NCBI GenBank assembly: GCA_021324945.1 | Contig: JAJPID010000060.1 | Span: forward strand, 1-64,000 | Source of the DNA: Lysobacterales bacterium | Lineage (GTDB): Bacteria; Pseudomonadota; Gammaproteobacteria; Xanthomonadales; Rhodanobacteraceae | Direction: 5' to 3' | DNA: 64,000 nucleotides | Part shown: positions 8,141-19,210 of the stretch, piece by piece | How positions within the stretch are numbered: position 1 is the first letter of the stretch | How the letters are laid out: each line of letters starts with the position of its first letter | Notes under the pieces: model-generated | What the model saw: the letters and a program-made list of their open reading frames with translations, nothing else | The model's database searches: none | What the model was told of the DNA's origin: nothing | Program-made: the position numbers and the translations under genes

Positions 8141-9421
8141 ATGACCGACTGGTTCGCCCAATCGCAAGCGCAACGCCGCCGCGGCCGCTACGACCCGTGG
8201 CTGCTGGCGGCCGCGATCGCGCTGGCGGCATTCGGCGTGGTGATGGTCGCATCCAGTTCGATCGCGGTGGCCGACAGCCAATACCACGCGGACTTCTATT
8301 ACCTCAAACGGCACGTGATGTTCCTGGTCCTCGGCAGCGCGATGGCGATCGCAATGATGCGCATCGAACTGCGCCTGATGGAGAAGTACGCCTTCGGCGC
8401 GATGCTGATCGGCTTCGCGCTTCTGCTGGCGGTGTTCGTGCCGCATTTCGGCATGCGCATCAACGGCGCGCGGCGCTGGATCAACCTCGGCCTGATCGGT
8501 TTCCAGCCGGTGGAAGCGGTGAAGCTGGCGATCGTGCTGTATCTGGCGAGTTACCTGGTGCGCCACCGCGAAGGCGTCGAGCGGAATTTTTTCGGCGTGC
8601 TGAAACCGATGTGCGTCGCGGGCCTGACGGCGATACTGTTGCTGGCAGAGCCGGATTTCGGTTCGGCCGCGCTGATCGGCTGCGTTACCGTCGGCATGGT
8701 ATGGCTGGCCGGCGCGCGCATGCGTTACCTCGCGATCATGGCGATTCCGCTGCCGCCGATCGCGATGTATCTGGCGCTGTCCACCGACTATCGCGTCAAG
8801 CGGCTGACCTCGTTCCTCGATCCCTGGAAAGATCCGTTCAACGACGGCTTCCAGTTGACGCAGGCGTTGATCGCGATCGGCCGCGGCGAGTGGTTCGGCG
8901 TGGGCCTCGGTGGCAGCGTGCAGAAGCTTTTCTATCTGCCCGAAGCGCACACCGATTTCATCCTCGCGGTGATCGGTGAGGAACTCGGGCTCGCAGGCAT
9001 CGTGTTCGTGCTCGGTCTGTTCGCGCTGCTGGTCGGGCGCGGGCTGATGCTCGGATTGCGCGGCGTGGAAGTGAACCAGCGTTTCGCCGGCTACGTGGCC
9101 TTCGGTATCTCGCTGATGATCGGGTTGCAGGCGCTGGTTTCGGTCGGCGTGAATCTCGGCGTGCTGCCGACCAAGGGCTTGACGCTGCCGCTGATCAGTT
9201 CCGGCGGTTCCAGTGTGCTGATGACCTGTGTGATGCTGGGCGTGCTGTTGCGCACCAGTTTCGAAATCCATCGTGCCGAAGACGTGCGCCGCATGGCTAC
9301 GCGCCGCGACCCTCATGGATCGGCGCAGGCGCGCGAGCCGTCGCGTAACGCGAATCCGCTTCCGCTGGCAGCGCGCGCTCGCGTAGAGCCGCACATCGGG
9401 CAGGCGCATGTATATGAATGA
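8141..9421 (+). CDS. ftsW: septal peptidoglycan glycosyltransferase FtsW
   Basis: A SEDS-family polymerase that builds glycan strands from lipid II at the division site together with FtsI. The 426-residue product has about ten membrane segments, a cytoplasmic N-terminus rich in Arg, the SEDS loop GVGLGGSVQKLFYLPEAHTD (about 252-271) with the catalytic aspartate region, and GLTLPLISSGGSS near the C-terminal membrane domain. It starts one base after mraY and its end overlaps murG. Confidence 0.96.
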   Translation: MTDWFAQSQAQRRRGRYDPWLLAAAIALAAFGVVMVASSSIAVADSQYHADFYYLKRHVMFLVLGSAMAIAMMRIELRLMEKYAFGAMLIGFALLLAVFVPHFGMRINGARRWINLGLIGFQPVEAVKLAIVLYLASYLVRHREGVERNFFGVLKPMCVAGLTAILLLAEPDFGSAALIGCVTVGMVWLAGARMRYLAIMAIPLPPIAMYLALSTDYRVKRLTSFLDPWKDPFNDGFQLTQALIAIGRGEWFGVGLGGSVQKLFYLPEAHTDFILAVIGEELGLAGIVFVLGLFALLVGRGLMLGLRGVEVNQRFAGYVAFGISLMIGLQALVSVGVNLGVLPTKGLTLPLISSGGSSVLMTCVMLGVLLRTSFEIHRAEDVRRMATRRDPHGSAQAREPSRNANPLPLAARARVEPHIGQAHVYE

Positions 9422-10501
9422 CACCGCGCCCGCTCCGATCATGATCATGGCCGGCGGCACCGGCGGCCATATCTTTCCCGGCCTCGCGGTGGCGGAAGCC
9501 TTGCGCGCGCGCAAGGTGCCAGTGTTGTGGCTGGGCGCATCCAGCGGGATGGAAACGAAACTGGTACCGGCTCGCAACGTTGCGCTGCGCACGGTTCCGG
9601 TATCCGGCGTGCGCGGGAAAAACTTGATCACGCGCATCGCCGCGCCATGGATGATGCTGCGCGCACTATTCGCTTCGTTGCGCATCCTGCGCGAAGAAAA
9701 TCCGCGCTGCGTGTTGTCCATGGGCGGTTACGTGGCCGGCCCCGGCGGCATCGCCGCGTGGCTGACGCGCAAGCCGCTGCTGGTGCACGAGCAGAACCGC
9801 ATTCCTGGCCTCACCAATCGCATGCTGGCGCGCTTGGCCAAGCGCGTGCTGGTCGGATTCGTAGATGCGTTTCCTGCAAATGTGCATGCGGAGTGGACCG
9901 GCAATCCGGTGCGCGCATCGATTGCCGCATTACCGCCGCCCGAGCAGCGTTTCGCCGGGCGCGGCGATTCGACGACGCAACTCCTGGTGCTGGGCGGCAG
10001 CCGCGGCGCACGCGCCTTGAACCTGCGCGTGCCCGATGCGCTCGCGCTGATCCCGGAGGAAAAACGTCCGCGCGTGCGGCACCAGTGCGGCGTGGATCAC
10101 GTCGAAGCCACGCGGGCGGCCTATGCGCGTGCGCAGGTCGAAGCGGAAGTCGTGCCTTTCATCGAGGACATGGCTGCCGCGTACGCCAAGGCCGATCTCG
10201 CGATCTGCCGCGCGGGTGCGCTGACGTTGGCGGAACTCGCCGCCGCGGGCTTGGGGGCGATTCTGATCCCGTTTCCGCACGCGGTGGACGATCACCAGAC
10301 ACGCAATGCGCAAGCCTTCGTGGACATCCGTGCGGCGGAGCTGGTGCAGGAACGCGATTTCCAGATGGCGCGTTTCGCCACGCTGCTGCAACACCTGCTG
10401 GGCGATCGCGCGAAATTGCTGGCGATGGCACAGGCTGCGCGCACTCTGGCGAAACCGGAAGCCGCCGCCACGATTGCGCAGCGTTGCTTGGAGGCGCACC
10501 G

Positions 10502-10505
<4 letters not shown>
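9408..10505 (+). CDS. murG: UDP-GlcNAc:lipid I GlcNAc-transferase
   Basis: MurG adds GlcNAc to lipid I on the cytoplasmic membrane face, giving lipid II. The GT-B fold enzyme of 365 residues shows the N-terminal glycine loop [11 protein letters not shown] (about 15-25), HEQN in the N-domain and the C-terminal LGGSRGA and [11 protein letters not shown] segments that bind UDP-GlcNAc. ATG codons at 9408 and 9414 are both possible; the first has the better-spaced ribosome site. The start lies within ftsW and the stop overlaps the murC ATG. Confidence 0.96.
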
Positions 10506-11937
<1,432 letters not shown>

Positions 11938-11941
<4 letters not shown>

Positions 11942-12888
11942 AGCGCATCGATGATCCGCGCGCATTCGGCCGCGTCGCCGTGGTGATGGGCGGACGTTCC
12001 GCCGAGCGCGAGGTGTCGCTGGATTCCGGCCGCAACGTGCTCGCCGCATTGAAGGCGCGCGGCGTGGACGCACACGCGATCGACGGCATTCCCGCATTGC
12101 TGGACGCCGTGCGCGCCGGCCACTTCGCGCGCGTGTTCAACATCCTGCATGGTCAGCACGGCGGTGGCGAGGACGGCGTATTGCAAGGTGCGCTGCAGTC
12201 GCTCGGCATTCCGTTCACCGGTTCGGGCGTGCTGGGTTCGGCGCTGTCGATGGACAAGGTGCGCAGCAAATACGTATGGATGGCGCTCGGTTTGCCGACG
12301 CCGAAGTTCGTGCCGCTGACGCGGGGTGCGGATGCCGCCCGCGTGCACGCCGCCGCACGCGAGATCGGATTCCCGCTGATCGTGAAGCCCGCCTGCGAAG
12401 GTTCCAGTGTCGGTGTGTCGCGCGTGTTCGATGAAAAGGATCTGGACGAAGCCGTCGCTCTGGCTCGCCGCTATCCCGGCGATCTGCTGATGGAGACGCT
12501 CATCGAAGGCAACGAGCTGACGGTTTCGATCCTGGGACGCGAGGCGCTTCCCAGCATCCACATCGTGCCCAAAGGCGCGTACTACGACTACAACGCCAAG
12601 TACCTTGCAGGAGATACGCAATACCTTTGCCCTGGTTTGCAGGGCGACGCGGAGAGCGAATTGCGCGCGCTGGCCATGCGCGCATTCGATGCGCTCGGTT
12701 GTTCGGGCTGGGGCCGCGTGGACGTGATGCGCGACCGGCAAGGGCGCAACTGGCTGCTGGAAGCCAACACAGCGCCCGGCATGACCTCGCATTCGCTGGT
12801 GCCGAAGGCGGCCGCGGCAATGGGCATCGAGTACAAAGAATTGTGCTGGCGCGTGTTGGAAACCAGTTTCGAGGGAGATGCCGCATGA
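11938..12888 (+). CDS. ddlB: D-alanine--D-alanine ligase
   Basis: Ddl joins two D-alanines with ATP to make the dipeptide that MurF adds. The 316-residue ATP-grasp protein has the N-terminal [14 protein letters not shown] (about 17-30), the ATP-grasp segment [14 protein letters not shown] (about 148-161), and C-terminal [11 protein letters not shown] (about 281-291). ATGA overlaps link it to murC and ftsQ. Confidence 0.96.
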
Positions 12889-13661
12889 AAAGCGCCTCCA
12901 TCACCCGCCTGATCGCTTGGCTGGTCGCGATCGCGCTGATCGCGCTGCCGGTGATCGGCGTGCTGCAGGGCTGGTTCGCGTCCGACCGCTGGCCGGTGCG
13001 CACACTGCAGGTGCAGGCCGAATTCAAGCACGTCAGTGCGGATGAATTGCGTGCGGCGGTCGCGCCGGAACTGCGCACGGGATTCTTCGCGCTGGATCTG
13101 GAACGCGTGCGCAACGCGGTCGCGGCGTTGCCGTGGGTTGCACAGGTGGAAGCGCGCAAGCGCTGGCCGGACACGCTCGAATTGCGCGTGCTGGAACTGC
13201 ATCCTTTCGCGCATTGGGGGCAGGGCCGTCTGCTTGGCGGCGACGGGCGCCTGTTCGTGGTGCCGGGTGCGGATGCGGTGCCGAATCTGCCGCATCTGTC
13301 GGGTCCGGACGATCGCGTCTCGGACGTGGTCAATTTCTACCAGCAGGCGCAGCGTGATTTCGCGCCGTTCCGGCTGCGCGTGGATGCGGTGGATTTGTCC
13401 GAGCGCGGTTCGTGGAGCCTGCAACTCTCCAACGGCGGCGCGGTGGTGATCGGACGCGATCAACCCGAACAGCGCCTGGCACGCTTCGTTTCAGTCATGC
13501 CGATGCTGATGCAAGGCCGCAACGGCGCTTTCGTTTATGCCGATCTGCGCTACAGCAACGGCTTCGCGGTGAAGTGGCCGGATGCGGCGCCCGCCGCGCC
13601 CGCAACCGAATCGAAAAACACAGCGAGTACCACGAACCATGCTCCTGCCCGAGACGCTTAG
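12885..13661 (+). CDS. ftsQ: cell division protein FtsQ
   Basis: A bitopic membrane protein of the FtsQLB complex that regulates septal synthesis. The 258-residue product has a short cytoplasmic tail, one membrane helix (about residues 8-30), a periplasmic POTRA domain beginning [18 protein letters not shown] and a FtsQ/DivIB beta domain. The ATG at 12885 overlaps the ddlB stop; the open frame extends upstream without family similarity. The C-terminus is rich in Ala and Pro. Confidence 0.94.
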   Translation: MKSASITRLIAWLVAIALIALPVIGVLQGWFASDRWPVRTLQVQAEFKHVSADELRAAVAPELRTGFFALDLERVRNAVAALPWVAQVEARKRWPDTLELRVLELHPFAHWGQGRLLGGDGRLFVVPGADAVPNLPHLSGPDDRVSDVVNFYQQAQRDFAPFRLRVDAVDLSERGSWSLQLSNGGAVVIGRDQPEQRLARFVSVMPMLMQGRNGAFVYADLRYSNGFAVKWPDAAPAAPATESKNTASTTNHAPARDA

Positions 13662-13665
13662 ACCC

Positions 13666-14901
13666 ATGAATCGCAAAAGCGAGAAACATCTGGTCGTCGG
13701 CCTCGACATCGGCACCTCGAAAGTGGTGGCGATCGTCGGCGAGTACCTGCCGGGCGAACCGGTCGAGGTGATCGGTTTGGGTTCGCACGTTTCGCGCGGC
13801 ATGAAGAAAGGCGCGGTGGTGGACATCGAATCCACCGTGCATTCGATCCAGCGTGCGGTCGAGGAAGCCGAACTGATGGCCGGCTGCGACATCCGTTCGG
13901 TGTACGCGTCGATTTCGGGCTCTCATCTGGAAACGCGCAACTCGCACGGCACCGCGGCGATCCGCGACCGCGAAGTGACACCCGGCGATCTGGATCAGGT
14001 GCTGGAAGCGGCCAGCGCCGTGGCTATCCCGGCCGACCGCAAGGTGCTCTACAAGGAGCCGCAGGAATACCGCATCGACGGACAGGACGGCATCCGTCAT
14101 CCGGTCGGCATGAGCGGCGTGCGGCTGGAAGCGGGCGTGCATCTGGTCACTGGCGCGGCCAGCGCGGTGCAGAACAGCACCAAATGCATCCAGCGCTGCG
14201 GGTTGTCGGTCGACGAACTGGTGCCGGCGGCGCTGGCTTCGGCCAAGGCCGTCCTGACCGAAGACGAGCGCGAGTTGGGCGTGTGCGTGGTCGAGATGGG
14301 CGCAGGCACCACCGACATCGCGATCTATACACAAGGTTCGATCCGTTACACCAAATCCCTGCCAGTCGGCGGCGATCAGGTCACCAGCGACATCGCCTAT
14401 GGCGTGCACACCCCCACCGCGCACGCCGAGGAAATCAAGATCAAGTACGGCTGCGCGCATCACAAGCTCGCGCATCCGGAAGAAACCATCCAGGTGCCGA
14501 GCGTCGGCGATCGCCCGCCGCGTCGGCTGGCGCGGCAGGCCTTGGCGCAATCGATCCAGGCGCGCTACGAGGAGATCTTCGAGATGGTGCAGGAAGATGT
14601 GCGCAAGTCGGGCTACGAGAGCCTGATCGCCGCCGGCATGGTGCTGACCGGCGGCGCGGCGCGCATGGAAGGCGCGCTCGACCTGGCCGAGGAGATCTTC
14701 CACAAGATGGTGCGGCTCGGCTTGCCGCAGCACGTCACGGGTCTGGCCGAGGTCGTCTCGAGCCCGGTGTATTCCACCGGCGTGGGCCTGCTGCTGCACG
14801 GCGCGCGAGCCGGATCCGCGCGCGGCGTACTGGGGCCGGTCGGCGGCAGCGTGGGTAACGTGCTCGGCAAAGTCAGGGGATGGCTGAACAAGAACTTTTG
14901 A
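13666..14901 (+). CDS. ftsA: cell division protein FtsA
   Basis: An actin-like ATPase that tethers FtsZ to the membrane and recruits later division proteins. The 411-residue protein has the phosphate-1 motif GLDIGTSKV (about 12-20), the SHS2/1C domain, phosphate-2 MGAGTTDIAIY and the adenosine motif LTGGAARMEG. The end, GNVLGKVRGWLNKNF, is the amphipathic membrane-targeting helix. The ATG at 13666 comes four bases after the ftsQ stop; an in-frame ATG at 13639 would add a nine-residue leader. Confidence 0.96.
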   Translation: MNRKSEKHLVVGLDIGTSKVVAIVGEYLPGEPVEVIGLGSHVSRGMKKGAVVDIESTVHSIQRAVEEAELMAGCDIRSVYASISGSHLETRNSHGTAAIRDREVTPGDLDQVLEAASAVAIPADRKVLYKEPQEYRIDGQDGIRHPVGMSGVRLEAGVHLVTGAASAVQNSTKCIQRCGLSVDELVPAALASAKAVLTEDERELGVCVVEMGAGTTDIAIYTQGSIRYTKSLPVGGDQVTSDIAYGVHTPTAHAEEIKIKYGCAHHKLAHPEETIQVPSVGDRPPRRLARQALAQSIQARYEEIFEMVQEDVRKSGYESLIAAGMVLTGGAARMEGALDLAEEIFHKMVRLGLPQHVTGLAEVVSSPVYSTGVGLLLHGARAGSARGVLGPVGGSVGNVLGKVRGWLNKNF

Positions 14902-14994
14902 AGCGCGGAATTCTGAAGCGAGAGAGAGGGCGCGCCGGCGGGCGCGCAATGAAGCGGCATTCAATCACAAGCGGCATTTCTGGAGGACGGGAAC

Positions 14995-16173
14995 ATGTTC
15001 GAACTGGTGGAAAAACTTGCACCCAATGCGGTGATCAAGGTAATCGGCGTGGGCGGAGGCGGAGGCAACGCCGTCGGTCACATGGTCAATTCATCCATCG
15101 ACGGCGTGGAATTTATCTGCGCCAACACCGACGCGCAGGCGCTGAAGATTTCCGGCGCCCGCACCACGCTGCAACTGGGCGCAAGCGTCACCAAGGGCCT
15201 GGGTGCCGGCGCCAACCCTGAATTGGGCCGGCAGGCGGCGTTGGAGGACCGCGAGCGCATCGTGGAGATGCTGGAAGGCGCCGACATGGTGTTCATCACC
15301 TGCGGCATGGGCGGCGGCACCGGCACCGGCGCTGCGCCAGTGGTGGCGCAGCTCGCCAAGGAAATGAACGTGCTGACGGTGGCGGTGGTGACCAAGCCGT
15401 TCCCGTTCGAGGGCCGCCGCCGCATGCAGGTGGCGCTGAAAGGTATCGAGGATTTGAGCCAGTACGTCGATTCGCTGATCACCGTGCCGAACGAGAAACT
15501 GCTGACTGTGCTCGGCCGCGAGGTGACGCTGCTCAATGCGTTCAAGGCCGCCAATGACGTGCTGTTGGGCGCGGTGCAGGGCATCGCCGACCTGATCACC
15601 CGCCCGGGCCTGATCAACGTCGACTTCGCCGACGTGCGCACCGTGATGAGCGAGATGGGCATGGCGATGATGGGCACCGGCACGGCACGCGGGGACGACC
15701 GCGCACAGGCGGCGGCCGAATCGGCCATCAACAACCCATTGCTGGAAGACGTCAACCTTTCCGGCGCCTGCGGAATCCTGGTCAACGTGACCGCCGGCCC
15801 GAACCTCACCATGCGCGAGTTCGACGAGATTGGCCGCGTTGTGCATGACTTCGCCAGCGAGGACGCAACGGTCGTGCTCGGCACCGCGCTCGATCCGGAA
15901 ATGCAGGACGACGTGCGCGTGACCGTGGTTGCCACCGGCTTGAATCGTGCCGCCGCCGCCCGTGCTCCCTTGCGCGCCGTGCCGCGACAAGAAGAGGTGA
16001 TCGCGCCGCCACGTCCGGCACGCACCCTGCGCACCGGTACCGGCAACGAAGTGGTCGATTACGCCGCGCCGATGCGTGCGCCGGCGGCGCAGCCCAAGGC
16101 CGAAACCGCACAGAGCGAACCGCAGATCGATTATCTGGACATACCGGCGTTTTTGCGGCGCCAGGCCGACTGA
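14995..16173 (+). CDS. ftsZ: cell division protein FtsZ
   Basis: The tubulin-like GTPase that forms the division ring. The 392-residue protein has the GTP-binding signature [12 protein letters not shown] (about 103-114), the synergy residue region [11 protein letters not shown] in the C-terminal domain, a Pro/Ala-rich linker and the conserved tail peptide [13 protein letters not shown] that binds FtsA and ZipA. A good ribosome site, TGGAGGA (14981-14987), precedes the ATG after a 93-bp gap from ftsA, so separate translation control is likely. Confidence 0.97.
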   Translation: MFELVEKLAPNAVIKVIGVGGGGGNAVGHMVNSSIDGVEFICANTDAQALKISGARTTLQLGASVTKGLGAGANPELGRQAALEDRERIVEMLEGADMVFITCGMGGGTGTGAAPVVAQLAKEMNVLTVAVVTKPFPFEGRRRMQVALKGIEDLSQYVDSLITVPNEKLLTVLGREVTLLNAFKAANDVLLGAVQGIADLITRPGLINVDFADVRTVMSEMGMAMMGTGTARGDDRAQAAAESAINNPLLEDVNLSGACGILVNVTAGPNLTMREFDEIGRVVHDFASEDATVVLGTALDPEMQDDVRVTVVATGLNRAAAARAPLRAVPRQEEVIAPPRPARTLRTGTGNEVVDYAAPMRAPAAQPKAETAQSEPQIDYLDIPAFLRRQAD

Positions 16174-16199
16174 TCGATCGCGCCGCCGCGCCGGATCAG

Positions 16200-16263
16200 C
16201 CACCCGCCCGGCGGGTGGGTGCGACATTCACCCGATGCCGGATTCCCGTCCCGGCGTCGGGTG
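16200..16263 (+). terminator. two stem-loops downstream of ftsZ
   Basis: An 8-bp stem CCACCCGC/GCGGGTGG (16200-16218) and a 13-bp stem with one G-T pair, CACCCGATGCCGG/CCGGCGTCGGGTG (16229-16263), follow the ftsZ stop. Neither has a T run, so they could be RNA-stabilising hairpins or weak terminators between ftsZ and lpxC. The rest of the 309-bp gap to lpxC holds only the candidate promoter at 16431. Confidence 0.5.
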
Positions 16264-16430
16264 AGGGGTTCTGACCTCGCTGTTTTGCCACCGCTGCACT
16301 TCTTTACACGTCAACCCGGGAACCTTTGCCCCGTTTTAACGACCAATAGCGGCCGGGCAAGGGGGAGAAGGGCGCGCCTTGAGCCCGCATAAACTGAACG
16401 GACGAGTTTGTTTATTTTGGCTCAGCCCTG

Positions 16431-16439
16431 TGCTAGCAT
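16431..16439 (+). promoter_or_regulatory. extended -10 candidate promoter of lpxC
   Basis: TGCTAGCAT at 16431-16439 fits an extended -10 element; no good -35 is visible 17 bp upstream, as is usual for that class. It would start RNA near 16446, about 37 bases before the lpxC ATG. Confidence 0.45.
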
Positions 16440-16482
16440 CGCCTCCGTTCTTAGCGATACTCTAACAGGATTCAAACGAAAA

Positions 16483-17394
16483 ATGATCAAGCAGCGCACG
16501 CTAAAGAACGTAATACGTGCGACGGGTGTCGGTCTTCATACGGGTGACAAGGTCTATATGACACTGCGGCCGGCGCCGGTGAATACCGGCATCGTGTTCC
16601 GTCGCATCGATCTTGCGCAACCCGTGGAGATCCCGTCCCGCTGCGAGTTCGTGGGCGACACGCGCTTGTCCACCACGCTCGTGCGCGGCAAGGTTCGCGT
16701 ATCCACCGTCGAACATCTGCTTTCGGCGATGGCGGGTTTGGGCATCGACAACGCCTACGTGGATCTCTCCGCCGCGGAAGTGCCGATCATGGACGGCAGT
16801 GCCGGTCCGTTCGTGTTCCTGTTGCAATCTGCAGGCATTGAAGAACAGGCCGCGCCCAAGCGTTTCATCCAAATCAAGAAGGCCGTCAAGGTGGAGGACG
16901 GCGACAAGTGGGCTCGCTTCGAGCCGTTCGATGGTTTCAAGGTGGGCTTCTCGATCGAGTTCCAGCACCCGATCTTCTCGCGCCGTTCCTCCGCCGCGGA
17001 GATCGACTTCTCCACCACTTCGTTCGTGAAAGAGGTTTCGCGCGCGCGCACCTTCGGCTTCATGCGCGACATCGAAATGTTGCGCGAAAGGAATCTGGCA
17101 CTGGGCGGCTCGATGGACAACGCCATCGTGCTGGACGACTATCGTGTCTTGAACGAAGACGGTCTGCGTTACGAGGACGAGTTCGTCAAGCACAAGATCC
17201 TGGATGCCATCGGCGACCTGTACCTGCTGGGCCACAGCCTCATCGGCTCGTTCTACGGCCACAAGTCGGGCCATGAGTTGAACAACAAGCTTCTGCGTGC
17301 CCTGTTGGCTGATGCAAAGGCTTGGGAAGAAGTCAGCTTCGACGACCCGGAAAAGGCGCCGATTTCCTACGCGCATCCGGCGCAGGCGGTTTGA
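16483..17394 (+). CDS. lpxC: UDP-3-O-acyl-N-acetylglucosamine deacetylase
   Basis: LpxC is the zinc enzyme for the committed step of lipid A synthesis. The 303-residue product has the metal ligands in TVEHLLSAM (His about 79) and in [13 protein letters not shown] (His and Asp about 237 and 241), plus the catalytic HKSGHELNN. The start at 16483 (MIKQRTLKN) fits the family; upstream in-frame codons belong to the leader. A CAGGA ribosome site lies at 16466-16470. Presence of lpxC shows a lipopolysaccharide-making outer membrane. Confidence 0.97.
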   Translation: MIKQRTLKNVIRATGVGLHTGDKVYMTLRPAPVNTGIVFRRIDLAQPVEIPSRCEFVGDTRLSTTLVRGKVRVSTVEHLLSAMAGLGIDNAYVDLSAAEVPIMDGSAGPFVFLLQSAGIEEQAAPKRFIQIKKAVKVEDGDKWARFEPFDGFKVGFSIEFQHPIFSRRSSAAEIDFSTTSFVKEVSRARTFGFMRDIEMLRERNLALGGSMDNAIVLDDYRVLNEDGLRYEDEFVKHKILDAIGDLYLLGHSLIGSFYGHKSGHELNNKLLRALLADAKAWEEVSFDDPEKAPISYAHPAQAV

Positions 17395-17402
17395 GAAGGG
17401 TC

Positions 17403-17491
17403 GTGGGTTGCGGGTTCCATGACCCATAACCAGTCCGTAACCCGCTGCCGGTAACCCTTGTTCACGCGCCGCCAAGCCCTTTCGGCTTGGC
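17403..17491. repeat. heptamer-like G/C tract and hairpin after lpxC
   Basis: GTGGGTT and GCGGGTT are adjacent at 17403-17416, and GTAACCC occurs at 17437-17443 and 17451-17457, two heptamer lengths apart. A perfect 8-bp stem GCCAAGCC/GGCTTGGC follows at 17471-17491, but without a T run on either strand. It lies between convergent lpxC and dciA and may act as a two-way terminator. Confidence 0.5.
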
Positions 17492-17565
17492 CTGATCGCC
17501 ATTTCCCTGTTATAAAACCCGTTCTGCTCGCCACGCGGGCAGGGCACGGCGTCCGCGTCCGCCCT

Positions 17566-18033
17566 TCAGGAACAAGAATCCCTTTCGGCGAAGGACGCCA
17601 GTTCAAGGAACAAGTCCCGCAGTGCTGGGTCTGACATGGCTTTCGCCGCGGAGCGCAAGTGCTGCGCACTGGCGGCCGAAAGCGGCGGGAAGGAGGCAAC
17701 CGGTTCGCCCCTGAGGGGTGTTTCGGAAACGACTTTGACAAGGATCGAATCGGCGTCGATGCCGAAGGTGCGCAGGATCGCCAGCACCCGTGGCGCTGCT
17801 GTCCGCGCACGCGCAGCCCACGCAGGACTGGGTGCCAGCAGCACGGCGCGGGTGCCGCGCAGGCCGGCCAACCGCAACCGCTCGTTGAGCGGGGCGGGCA
17901 GGGCCTGACGGAAGCGCCGGTCCAGCTCATCCAGTTCGCGTGCGCGGGCGCTGAGCGACAACACGGGCGCGCATTGCGCGACGGGTTTCGGTCCCGCGGC
18001 GCTTTGCGGGTGGTGGTGATGCCTGAGGGGCAT
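17566..18033 (-). CDS. dciA: DUF721 protein, DciA-type replicative helicase loader
   Basis: A 155-residue DUF721 protein. Members of this family (DciA) load or assist the replicative helicase DnaB in bacteria that lack DnaC or DnaI. The N-terminus has a histidine run (residues 5-8); the DUF721 core begins at about residue 30 with LDELDRRFRQALPAPLNERL and includes the WAARARTAAPRVLAILR segment. Placement opposite to its neighbours between lpxC and the M23-secA pair is the usual context in related gammaproteobacteria. The ATG at 18033 lies 42 bp from the divergent peptidase gene. The DciA role is inferred from the family. Confidence 0.85.
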   Translation of the reverse strand: MPLRHHHHPQSAAGPKPVAQCAPVLSLSARARELDELDRRFRQALPAPLNERLRLAGLRGTRAVLLAPSPAWAARARTAAPRVLAILRTFGIDADSILVKVVSETPLRGEPVASFPPLSAASAQHLRSAAKAMSDPALRDLFLELASFAERDSCS

Positions 18034-18075
18034 GAGTCCGGTTTTTCAAGAGTTGAGCAGCAGGAAGTCAGCAAG

Positions 18076-19023
18076 ATGATACTCGTCGCGCGTTCGGCCA
18101 AGAGCATTCGCAAATCCCCCCAGCTTCTCGTTTGTCCGCGCGTGCGCCGACGCACTTTCATGGTTATCACTGCCGCGTTGTCTGCGTGCGCGATGGTGGG
18201 TGCCGCCGCGGCGCTGGTGTTCGCGAATCCGCGCGACCGTGCGCTGCAGCAGCTCAGCGAACTACACGCGCAGGTCAATAGTCAGAGGAGCCAGCTCGCG
18301 CAGGTGCGAATGAGCGCGCAGCGCGACATGGATGCGATGGCGGTGAAACTGGGCGAATTGCAGGCCCAATCGATCCGTCTCGATGCGCTGGGCGAGCGAC
18401 TGGCCAGCGCTGGCAAACTCGATCCGCGCGAATTCGACTTCCAGCATGCGCCGGCACTGGGCGGGCCCGAGCAGAATGTGACGCCGGCGTCGCTTCCGCC
18501 CAATCTCGATGCCAGCCTTGACGCGCTGCGCAGCCGCTTCGATCTTCAGCAGACGCAGCTGGGTGTGCTGGCGGATCTGTTGATGAACCGCCAGCTCGAC
18601 GCGCGCGTCAAGCCTGCCGGCATGCCGGTCGCGGACGGTTACATCGCTTCCTATTTCGGCATGCGGCCCGATCCGTTCAACGGCCGGCGCGATTTCCATC
18701 CCGGTCTGGACATCGATGTGCCATGGGGGAGCCCCGTGCGCGCCGTGGCCGACGGCGTGGTCACCTACGCCGGTATCCGCACCGGCTACGGCAAGGTGGT
18801 GGAGATCGACCACGGCAATGGTTACATGACGCGCTATGCGCACAACAGCAAGTTGATCGCGCACGTGGGGATGCGCGTGCACGCGGGCGACGTCATCTCC
18901 GATGTCGGTTCCACCGGCCGCTCCACCGGCCCGCACGTGCATTTTGAAGTCTGGTACCAGGGACGCGTGGTCAATCCGCTGGCGTTCGTGAAAGCGACCC
19001 GGCCGCCTGTTGGCCACGGGTGA
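18076..19023 (+). CDS. M23 family (LytM) metallopeptidase
   Basis: A cell-envelope peptidase or LytM-type amidase activator of 315 residues. It has a basic N-terminus, one membrane segment (about 28-50), a coiled coil (about 55-110) and a C-terminal LytM domain with HPGLDIDVPWGSP and GPHVHFEVW, the H-xxx-D and HxH zinc ligands, so it looks catalytically complete. It acts on peptidoglycan peptide bonds in the periplasm. The ATG at 18076 has CAGGAAG (18061-18067) as ribosome site; the longer open frame upstream is antisense to dciA. Being next to secA is a conserved arrangement. Confidence 0.88.
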   Translation: MILVARSAKSIRKSPQLLVCPRVRRRTFMVITAALSACAMVGAAAALVFANPRDRALQQLSELHAQVNSQRSQLAQVRMSAQRDMDAMAVKLGELQAQSIRLDALGERLASAGKLDPREFDFQHAPALGGPEQNVTPASLPPNLDASLDALRSRFDLQQTQLGVLADLLMNRQLDARVKPAGMPVADGYIASYFGMRPDPFNGRRDFHPGLDIDVPWGSPVRAVADGVVTYAGIRTGYGKVVEIDHGNGYMTRYAHNSKLIAHVGMRVHAGDVISDVGSTGRSTGPHVHFEVWYQGRVVNPLAFVKATRPPVGHG

Positions 19024-19210
19024 CGCAGGACGGGTTTCGATCCGCCGATCGATTTCGATTGCGCCAAAGGTCAACCCGCCTTTCGCAGCCACGGTTGAAT
19101 CGGTATCGTCCCGCCGCCACCTCAAGCCCTAGGCGTGCGCGCGTGCGCCCCGTATCATGGTCGTTTGTCCCGCGCACGCGGCCTCTTCCCGATCATCTGC
19201 TCATCTTCCG

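Noticed and set aside
9527..10501. Upstream extension of the murC frame by 325 codons
   Set aside because: It overlaps murG out of frame and lacks similarity; the ATG at 10502 fits MurC and the ATGA coupling.
13495..14964. A 489-codon minus-strand frame opposite ftsA
   Set aside because: Antisense to a certain gene and without any domain.
19024..19210. T-loop-like GGTTTCGATCC near 19029 as a tRNA
   Set aside because: No matching acceptor or anticodon arms could be found around it.
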